Source of the DNA: Chloroflexi bacterium RBG_13_46_14
GTDB lineage: Bacteria > Chloroflexota > Dehalococcoidia > Dehalococcoidales > UBA2162
DNA: 14,467 nt
Assembly (NCBI GenBank): GCA_001796415.1
Contig: MGML01000128.1
Coordinates: forward strand, 1 to 14,467
Direction: 5' to 3'
Part shown: in pieces, positions 8,145 through 14,467 of the stretch
How the letters are laid out: each line of letters opens with the position of its first letter
How positions within the stretch are numbered: the stretch's first letter is position 1
Program-made: the position numbers and the translations under genes
The notes under the pieces: model-generated
Seen by the model: only the letters and a program-made list of their open reading frames with translations
The model's database searches: none
Told to the model about the DNA's origin: nothing

Positions 8145-8924
8145 ATGGGTGAAGCTACTATATACGAAAAGAAAGACCACATTGCGGTATTGACTATGAA
8201 CCGGCCGGAAGCCAGGAATGCGATGAATGCCGCTATGAGAAGAGAGATGGGGGAAGCATTAGCGGATTTTAAAGACGATAATGACAGCTGGGTTCTCATT
8301 CTAACCGGAGCCGGAGATAAGGCGTTTTCTGCAGGGATGGATTTAAAAGAGATGGCAGCAAACCTGGCAGGAAGCCGTAGAGGTGCAGGAGACGAATCGA
8401 AAATACCCAGCCTGATGGCGGGAAATATCGATATCTGGAAACCTATCATAGCCGCTATCAATGGAGTAGCGGTTGGCGGCGGACTTGAAACTGCACTTGC
8501 CTGTGATATCAGGATTGCTGCCGCAGGCGTACAGATGGGTCTTTCGGAACCGAAGCGTGGAATTATACCCGGAGGCGGAGGAATGGCAAGGCTGCCAAGG
8601 CTGATAAACCTGGGAGCGGCACTTGAATTAATGATGACGGGAGATTTGATCACTGCCGAGGAAGCATATCGGATTGGTCTGGTCAATCACGTCGTCCCCG
8701 GTGCTGAGTTGATGGATGCTGCCTTTAACCTCGCTAAAAAAATGACGGAAGTAGCCCCGCTGGCAGTGCAGGCTATTAAAGAGACGGTAAGGAAGAACCT
8801 GGATATGCCACTGAAAGAGGCATTACCGGCACGGTTCGGTCCGAATGTCATGGCGTCCGAAGATGCCAGAGAGGGAACAGCTGCCTTTGCTGAGAAGAGA
8901 CCGCCTGTCTGGAAGGGCCGATAG
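8145..8924 (+). CDS. Enoyl-CoA hydratase/isomerase family protein (crotonase fold)
   Basis: A 259-residue cytoplasmic protein that probably adds water to, or isomerises, an acyl-CoA thioester in fatty-acid or related acid breakdown. It has the expected order of crotonase motifs: 'NRPEARNAMN' near residue 19, the first oxyanion-hole stretch 'AFSAGMDLKEM' at about 60-70, 'INGVAVGGGLE' at about 105-115 and 'IIPGGGG' at about 140-146. Both catalytic-type glutamates are present, E115 and E135, spaced 20 residues as in hydratase E144/E164. This favours a true hydratase over family members that lack one, although substrate cannot be told. The start is the ATG at 8145 behind AAGGAGAA; a TTG at 8130 in the same frame overlaps that ribosome site and is rejected. 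It stands alone, 181 bases after the cytochrome gene, with no co-directed acyl-CoA genes in the window. Confidence 0.93.
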   Translation: MGEATIYEKKDHIAVLTMNRPEARNAMNAAMRREMGEALADFKDDNDSWVLILTGAGDKAFSAGMDLKEMAANLAGSRRGAGDESKIPSLMAGNIDIWKPIIAAINGVAVGGGLETALACDIRIAAAGVQMGLSEPKRGIIPGGGGMARLPRLINLGAALELMMTGDLITAEEAYRIGLVNHVVPGAELMDAAFNLAKKMTEVAPLAVQAIKETVRKNLDMPLKEALPARFGPNVMASEDAREGTAAFAEKRPPVWKGR

Positions 8925-9259
8925 TTCTACTAGTTATTAACGGATTGACTCAAGGGGAATTTGATCTTTTACTAAAACTAATTCATACTGAACCGATAAA
9001 GAAATAAAGAAACTTATCTAAATTTAATTATACAAACTTTTGTAAAAATAAGTTTGGGCTACAAAGTTAAAACTTGTTAATATGGGCGATAAGTACGCTT
9101 GAGACAATAATTTTTACGAGACTTGGAGGCTTAATACAAGAATAATTTGTTCATATTGAACGTAATGATATATTGCATTCGGCATTTCAGAGATCCTAGA
9201 TGGGTTGATCAATTATTTCAATTAATCTAATGCTCTAACATATTTGGTGATATTAGTAA
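8925..9259. other. AT-rich intergenic stretch ahead of the large ATPase gene
   Basis: About 335 bases without a recognisable gene. Base composition turns AT-rich within it and stays so through the next gene, so the left boundary of the acquired segment probably lies here. I see short inverted repeats (for example 9010-9017 with 9048-9055, and 9033-9039 with 9050-9056, which compete) but no attachment site, tRNA or transposase remnant. A candidate promoter is listed separately. Confidence 0.5.
9147..9174 (+). promoter_or_regulatory. Candidate extended -10 promoter overlapped by a small palindrome
   Basis: TTGTTC (9147-9152) and TATATT (9169-9174) are 16 bases apart, and TGA just before the latter gives an extended -10. 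The sequence GTTCA-TAT-TGAAC (9149-9161) is a perfect inverted repeat sitting on the -35 and spacer, where a repressor could bind. Transcription would begin near 9181, about 80 bases before the ATG at 9260. AT-rich DNA yields such matches by chance, so this is tentative. Confidence 0.3.
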
Positions 9260-12200
9260 ATGGTTCATTGGGATTCATCATTAATCGAAAAGATATACTC
9301 AGAAAAAATCCGAGAAAAATCTGAAGATAGAGATAATCTACTAGTCCTCACTAGTAAACAACTATACGGTGATAAGGTTCACTATGCTCTCGAACTAATT
9401 CAAAATGCAGAAGATGAAGGTTCAAGTACCATTCACTTTGTTTTTAATGATGACCATGCCGTTGTGAGTAATGATGGCAGGCCTTTCGGAGAAGATGATG
9501 TTCAAGGTATTTGTTCAGTCAGACCTGGAAGAAAAAGAAACAAAATTGGTTTCTTTGGTATAGGATTTAAGTCTGTTTTCAATATTACAAAAAAACCCCA
9601 GATAATATCGAGTAAATATAATTTTTCTATTTCAGATTACATCTATCCTACTACGGAGGATAAAATCCCAGAATCTGTAAAACAATACTACCGTGAAGAT
9701 GAAGGAGCAATTTTCGTTTTACCCTTCTCTGAAGATTCTCCTAGCTTAAAAGAATTGATCGAGGATTTTATCCTTGTTGATAGTAAAATCCTGCTCTTTC
9801 TAGAAAACCTGGAAAAGTTAGAATTTCACGACAATGTGAACAGTGATCACTGGATTATTGAACGTAAAAACGGGGAAAATTCAGAAATAATATTAACCGA
9901 TGGTCGGCAAAAAGAAGAAGAAAATGAAACAAGATGGCGAGTATTTCATAAAGATATTCGGGTGACCGATGAAGTAAAAATTCCTGAAGGGAAAGAGGGT
10001 ATAACCAATACCCGGATAACAATTGCGTTCCCTATTAACGAGGAAACCAGAGAATTTGTTCAGCAAAAAGGTGTACTTTATTGTTACCTTCCTACAAAAA
10101 AAAGAACTGACTTGAATTTCCTTTTACAGGCCGATTTTTTGCCAACAATCGGTAGAGAGAATGTTACGGATCATACATGGAACGAATGGCTGATAAAGGA
10201 AATGGGGAAATGGGCAGGAGACCTTTTCGAATCAATCATTGATGATGAACAACTTGGGAACTATATATACAATTTCATTCCTCTTAAAGTTGAAATCCAA
10301 GATAATTTGATAGAACTTTTCTATACAGAACTCACGCATAACCTAAAAACGAAGAAAATATCTAAGACTACACATGGTTGGACAATACCTGAGAAATGTG
10401 CGATTCAAAGTGATGATGCCTTAAGAGATATAATCAGTGAAGCGGATATTAAAGCTGTTTTGCTTGAACAACATTATTACATAGATACAACAATTTCTCT
10501 TCAAGACACTTATACAAGAGCTGAGAAAATATTATTTGAACTCGGAGCACGGGAAATTGATTTGAGATGCTTAATTGATTTGTTAAAGCTTGAAGCTAGG
10601 ATAAAAAATAAATCCTTGCATTGGTATTTAGATTTATATAGTTATTTAAGCATACAATTCTCTACTTCGTTAAAAATTCAACCAGGTACCTACTCTCCCT
10701 ATTGGAATGATGAAAAAAGAGCTTTGTTTGATGAACTTAGAGAGTCAAACTTTATATTAACTAATACTAAAAAACTAATTCCTCTTGTTGATACGGAGAA
10801 GCCAGATAGATTAATTTGCTATCCTCAAAATATTGATTTATCGGAAATCAATCAATTATTTACTGAAGGTGAGATAGATTTTCTCCATCCATATTTCCAG
10901 CAATCTAGTATTATTCATCGTCAGGAAAGTGACACATACGTAGAAGAGGAAAGAAGTCGTGTTAAAGATTGGTTTGATAACATAGGAGTACGAAAACATT
11001 TTAAGCAGGCACATGTAATCCGTGATGTAATATTGCCAAAGTATGCTACAGAAAAATTTCGTAATTATAGTGATCAAAAATTATATCAGTTGGTTAATTA
11101 TATTCGCATCTATTGGTCTACTGTCGAAGCTGAAATTAGAAGTAAAAATTTTTCGTCAGGATTTATAGATGAAATAAAAGACACAATAAAATTAAAGGCA
11201 TATCATTACGATCGAAAGAAAAAAATAAGTGAATATTGCCAACCAAGTGAACTCTATTTTTCTACTAGATATGGGAAAAATGAGATCATGGAACATTTGT
11301 TTAATGGGATAAAAGGGAAGCGTTTTTTGTCCCCGTATTATCTAAATAGGCAACAACACCAGGCAAGAAAAAAGACGCGCGGTAGGCAGAGAGCTGAGTA
11401 TTCTTGGAAAAAGTTCGCAGAAATTCTTGGAATGTGGTCTTCTCCTCGAGTACTTAGAGAAAATTATCGTCGACAAATGAATCGCCCAGAATATCAATGG
11501 GTTAAGCGTGAATACTCTACACGAGGCCATTTCATTCAGGGAGATTCATACAGTGATGATATCACCGATTTAATCGAGTATTGTTCTAACATCATCAGAC
11601 CTAAAGCTAATAAAAAAAAGTTGAGTATGCTTTGGGATTCTCTGGCGAAAAATTGGAAATTATATAAAGATAATTTATTCTGTGAGTCTGAGTATCATTG
11701 GTTTTATAGCACTCAGAGAAACAAGAAACTAGGATCATCAACTTTCTTGGAATATTTAAGAGATTCTGAATGGGTTTTGGGAACAGATAATTTATTTCAC
11801 AAACCATCTGCTTTATTTATTGAAAGTACCCGAAATACTCATCTTCTTGGAGAAGGAACAGTATATTTAGAATTGAAAGCAAATGATACCTTCTTGCGTG
11901 ATATTGGTGTGAATTTTGAACCTTCTTTTGACCTTGTGTTAGATAATTTGACTCAATACCGTAGCCACCACGTTTCAACAAAAACTAGTCAGGTAAAGAA
12001 ATTAACGACTATTTATCATTATTGCGATGAAAAATTAACTGCTATGGCAGATTCTGATGGATATTATAAAAAGCGAATTAGTACGATCAATAAGTTTAAT
12101 GAAGATGAACTAATCTATTTACCTAGAGAAGATAAAAATTGGTGGGATCCGAAAAAAGTTTATTTCCGAGACTTTTCTAATCAATTTAATACATTAAGAG

Positions 12201-13792
12201 GGTATATTGAACATAACGGTGATAAATTCTATCCCGACGATCTCACTAACTTTTTCAAGATGGTAGGAATTAAAGAAACTCCATCAATAGTTGATTGTAT
12301 TGATATTCTAAACGATCTGAAATCAACGAACGATATTGGATTTTATAAAAACAATGCCCCCAAGTTATATCAGTACATCAATGAAATCATTGAAGAAAAT
12401 GATCAAAATGATCAAAATGTTGTTGATCAACCTGTTTATTTAAGCCATAATAACAGCTTCCCTGCATTAACGGATTTAGTTTATATGGACAACCCCGATT
12501 TTAGTCAGTATTTCATTGATAAAATCGAAACGTTATGGATTCCTTATTCCTGGCATAATCTTAAGAGAATGCTAACCATTGGTTGTTTTCATCCTATAAG
12601 CGAGTATATCCAAATAAAAAAGCATTTAGGCAAGCTTGGCGAAATAGATGGAGGAAATATAGAGAAGATCAAACGGATGTTGCGATATGCGCTTCAATAT
12701 CTAAAAAACAAAGAAGTAGTTATTTATCGAGAATTAATTGAGCAGAATATTCGACAAGATATTGATAGCCTGGAAATTTATGTAACTTCTAAATTAATGC
12801 TAGATTATTCATTTACTCGTGAAAAAACTGAACCAATTGTGTGCAAAGGAATAAACAAGTCCACATATTTGAGTAAAGAAGAAAAAAGATTGTATGTGTT
12901 GAATACCGAGGATTCATTATCTTATAGCGTATCGAAAGAGCTCTCTAAGTTTTTTGGAGCTGCAGCAGATGACGTTTTTCTATTCTTAGATTCAATTATG
13001 AAAGTTAGCGATCAAGATGAATTAATTGAAAGGTTAAACCAATATAACATAAAACAAGATGATATTTTAGAAGAGGAAAGTAATGGGCAGATAGAGATTA
13101 TCACTGCTGAAGAAGAAAACGATCAGACTAATGATATCTCAATGGAGGAAAACTCAACCACTGAACCCAAACCAGAACCAAAGGCGAAACCAAGACCTCC
13201 CCAAAAACCTCCAGAAAAACGGGATTCTGGACTCATTGATCCAGAAGATTTCTTTTTCGGTGAAATTGAAGACTATGTACCGTACACAAGTAGTGACGGA
13301 AATGGAGATACACCTAATAAACCAATTAAACTGCGAAAAGGAAAAAGAGTGTCGCCGAGAGAAAAAATTTCACACAGAGAAAGACCTTTTCGAGGTGATG
13401 CTGAAGATATTGCAATAGGATTAGTAATCGATTTCGAAGAGACAGAAAATAGGACTGCTGAAGATAGACATCGTCAACCAGGAATCGGTTATGATATATA
13501 TTCCTTTACAGATATTGGAGGAGAAAGGTACATAGAAGTTAAACATTTTAGAAATGAATCAGGTGTTTGGGAATTAACACCTCATGAGTGGAAAAAGGCG
13601 GAAGAACAAAAAGAAAATTATTATGTTTACATTGTGAGTGGTCTTAGAAAAGGAAGTACACCGATTATTCGAATTATTCAGAACCCGACCAGGTATTTGT
13701 CACCTGATCCTCCAGCTCAAAAGAGGTTTAGTAGTTGGCAGAACGGTGTGAGTCAATTAGTTAAGTGTAAAAGCATAGGTAATAAAGAATGA
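9260..13792 (+). CDS. Sacsin/NOV-like GHKL ATPase with C-terminal DUF3883 nuclease-like domain
   Basis: A 1510-residue protein, probably a stand-alone defence or DNA-processing factor. Residues about 30-110 form a GHKL (Hsp90/sacsin-type) ATP-binding site: N-box with E45 and N49 in 'ELIQNAED', 'NDGRPF' around D72-G73, and the glycine lid 'GFFGIGFKS' at 97-105. The long middle (about 330-1270) is helical-looking with no motif I recognise. A proline/acid-rich linker at about 1280-1330 leads to DUF3883, the C-terminal domain of plant NO VEIN-type proteins, at about 1378-1500. It carries E1382/D1383, D1412 in 'GYDI' and E1426-V-K1428, a layout like PD-(D/E)xK nucleases. ATP-driven nuclease action on foreign DNA is an inference from the pairing of these domains, not shown. 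There is no signal peptide or obvious membrane segment. The ribosome site is weak (GGTGA nine bases before ATG). Base and codon use are much more AT-rich than in the neighbours, which suggests transfer. No partner gene is adjacent. Confidence 0.85.
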   Translation: MVHWDSSLIEKIYSEKIREKSEDRDNLLVLTSKQLYGDKVHYALELIQNAEDEGSSTIHFVFNDDHAVVSNDGRPFGEDDVQGICSVRPGRKRNKIGFFGIGFKSVFNITKKPQIISSKYNFSISDYIYPTTEDKIPESVKQYYREDEGAIFVLPFSEDSPSLKELIEDFILVDSKILLFLENLEKLEFHDNVNSDHWIIERKNGENSEIILTDGRQKEEENETRWRVFHKDIRVTDEVKIPEGKEGITNTRITIAFPINEETREFVQQKGVLYCYLPTKKRTDLNFLLQADFLPTIGRENVTDHTWNEWLIKEMGKWAGDLFESIIDDEQLGNYIYNFIPLKVEIQDNLIELFYTELTHNLKTKKISKTTHGWTIPEKCAIQSDDALRDIISEADIKAVLLEQHYYIDTTISLQDTYTRAEKILFELGAREIDLRCLIDLLKLEARIKNKSLHWYLDLYSYLSIQFSTSLKIQPGTYSPYWNDEKRALFDELRESNFILTNTKKLIPLVDTEKPDRLICYPQNIDLSEINQLFTEGEIDFLHPYFQQSSIIHRQESDTYVEEERSRVKDWFDNIGVRKHFKQAHVIRDVILPKYATEKFRNYSDQKLYQLVNYIRIYWSTVEAEIRSKNFSSGFIDEIKDTIKLKAYHYDRKKKISEYCQPSELYFSTRYGKNEIMEHLFNGIKGKRFLSPYYLNRQQHQARKKTRGRQRAEYSWKKFAEILGMWSSPRVLRENYRRQMNRPEYQWVKREYSTRGHFIQGDSYSDDITDLIEYCSNIIRPKANKKKLSMLWDSLAKNWKLYKDNLFCESEYHWFYSTQRNKKLGSSTFLEYLRDSEWVLGTDNLFHKPSALFIESTRNTHLLGEGTVYLELKANDTFLRDIGVNFEPSFDLVLDNLTQYRSHHVSTKTSQVKKLTTIYHYCDEKLTAMADSDGYYKKRISTINKFNEDELIYLPREDKNWWDPKKVYFRDFSNQFNTLRGYIEHNGDKFYPDDLTNFFKMVGIKETPSIVDCIDILNDLKSTNDIGFYKNNAPKLYQYINEIIEENDQNDQNVVDQPVYLSHNNSFPALTDLVYMDNPDFSQYFIDKIETLWIPYSWHNLKRMLTIGCFHPISEYIQIKKHLGKLGEIDGGNIEKIKRMLRYALQYLKNKEVVIYRELIEQNIRQDIDSLEIYVTSKLMLDYSFTREKTEPIVCKGINKSTYLSKEEKRLYVLNTEDSLSYSVSKELSKFFGAAADDVFLFLDSIMKVSDQDELIERLNQYNIKQDDILEEESNGQIEIITAEEENDQTNDISMEENSTTEPKPEPKAKPRPPQKPPEKRDSGLIDPEDFFFGEIEDYVPYTSSDGNGDTPNKPIKLRKGKRVSPREKISHRERPFRGDAEDIAIGLVIDFEETENRTAEDRHRQPGIGYDIYSFTDIGGERYIEVKHFRNESGVWELTPHEWKKAEEQKENYYVYIVSGLRKGSTPIIRIIQNPTRYLSPDPPAQKRFSSWQNGVSQLVKCKSIGNKE

Positions 13793-13984
13793 ATTCATAT
13801 ATTTGTATCGAAATATAGATATAGTTATGAATAATATATATTTTGAAATAATTACTTTCGCAATTTTAATATTGTTATGATTATAACAAAACACAGCATT
13901 GTTTCCAGTGAAGTTCGAATATCTTTCTGTTTTTTTATATTCCTCATGTATTAAAGATTAATCGATGAACAGTCGACCAGTAAT

Positions 13985-14467
13985 ATGCCGAAATTCGTGA
14001 AGTGGGTGCCAACGCCACCACAGATTATCGATACATTTTTCGAGCTTGCGCCGGTCACCGTTGACGACGTGGTCTATGACCTTGGATCCGGCGACGGCAG
14101 ACTGCTTTTTACTGCCCTTGAGAAAGGCGCCGGGAGATGTGTCGGGATAGATATAGATCCGGACTGCGTGAATACCGCGAGAGCAACGGCGAAAAATCGG
14201 GGTCTGGATGGGAAAGTGACTTTCATCGAAGGCGACGTTCTGGAACAGAACCTCTCCGAAGCTTCGGTGATTTTTGTATACCTCATTCAAAGCGGCATTG
14301 CCTTTTTAAGGCCGAAATTCGAGACGGAACTTCGACCCGGAACAAGAATCGTTATCGAGACCTATTCCGTCCAGGGCTGGAAGCCGGTTACAATGAAAGA
14401 GGCAGGAAAAAGGTTTTTCTATCTCTACGTCACGCCCCCGGAAAGAACTCCGGACTACGATCCCGAA
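13985..14467 (+). CDS. Class I SAM-dependent methyltransferase, N-terminal part (runs off the window)
   Basis: The first 161 residues of a methyltransferase, cut by the window end with no stop seen. 'YVPTPP'-like opening 'WVPTPPQIIDTFFELAPV' is followed by the SAM-binding glycine motif 'VYDLGSGDGR' (residues 30-39) and an acidic ribose-contacting residue in 'VGIDIDP' (D56). 'FIEGDVL' fits the next binding strand. This pattern matches small proteins related to PrmA/DOT1-type methyltransferases of unassigned substrate. The ATG at 13985 is the first start after an in-frame stop at 13952, but no good ribosome site is visible. Base composition returns to that of the left part of the window, so the AT-rich insert ends just before it. 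The substrate is unknown. Confidence 0.85.
   Translation, partial: MPKFVKWVPTPPQIIDTFFELAPVTVDDVVYDLGSGDGRLLFTALEKGAGRCVGIDIDPDCVNTARATAKNRGLDGKVTFIEGDVLEQNLSEASVIFVYLIQSGIAFLRPKFETELRPGTRIVIETYSVQGWKPVTMKEAGKRFFYLYVTPPERTPDYDPE

Noticed and set aside
8096..8686. A 196-residue leftward open frame over the crotonase gene
   Set aside because: It is antisense to a gene with intact crotonase motifs, has no ribosome site and no recognisable motif.
12402..12424. Tandem GATCAAAAT-type repeat within the large ATPase gene
   Set aside because: Just two and a half copies encoding Asn-Asp-Gln; local low complexity in a coding region.
13872..13889. TTGTTAT-GATT-ATAACAA hairpin after the large ATPase gene, as a terminator
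   Set aside because: Seven AT-rich pairs without a following T-run; such hairpins occur by chance in AT-rich DNA.
13958..14290. Two leftward open frames at the right end
   Set aside because: They lie opposite a rightward frame with clear methyltransferase motifs (DLGSGDGR, GIDIDP), which runs to the window edge.

Overview
This window looks like a piece of a bacterial chromosome of moderate GC content, with one strikingly AT-rich insert. The gene styles are a TTG-started ECF sigma factor paired with a giant LVIVD-repeat anti-sigma factor, a UGSC-like protein, a CPH-type copper ATPase, a lipoprotein cytochrome c and a crotonase. They would suit an anaerobic or subsurface bacterium such as a Dehalococcoidia-like Chloroflexota member. 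That placement is inference from style only; no rRNA or marker gene is present.

Layout. (1) 138-3162, minus strand: a two-gene signalling operon, ECF sigma factor then a membrane anti-sigma factor with a zinc-finger N-terminus and a very large extracytoplasmic part ending in LVIVD propeller-type repeats. (2) 3169-3420: divergent control region. (3) 3421-5196, plus strand: one gene interrupted by an in-frame TGA at 3721-3723. The frame stays open on both sides, the TGA sits where UGSC-family proteins carry their Sec/Cys, and a bacterial-SECIS-like hairpin begins at the TGA. I read it as a 591-residue selenoprotein with Sec at residue 101, not as two genes or a pseudogene. (4) 5221-5246: a 26-bp near-perfect palindrome before the next operon. 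(5) 5307-7963: a CopB-like copper P-type ATPase overlapping by one base a small lipoprotein cytochrome c. (6) 8145-8924: an enoyl-CoA hydratase/isomerase family protein. (7) 8925-13984: an AT-rich island holding a single 1510-residue gene, with a GHKL/sacsin-like ATPase domain at the N-terminus and a DUF3883 (NOV C-terminal, nuclease-like) domain at the C-terminus, probably an acquired defence-type gene. (8) 13985 to the right edge: the start of a class I SAM-dependent methyltransferase.

How they fit together: the sigma/anti-sigma pair forms a surface-sensing switch whose target genes are not visible here. The ATPase and cytochrome form a translationally coupled envelope/copper unit. The selenoprotein lies directly upstream of that unit on the same strand, but the palindrome between them suggests separate control. 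The large ATPase/DUF3883 gene stands alone and differs in base composition from everything around it, which points to horizontal transfer. The most notable signals are the Sec-encoding TGA with its hairpin, in a family variant whose usual U-G-S-C motif reads U-H-G-A, and the lone ATPase/DUF3883 gene.
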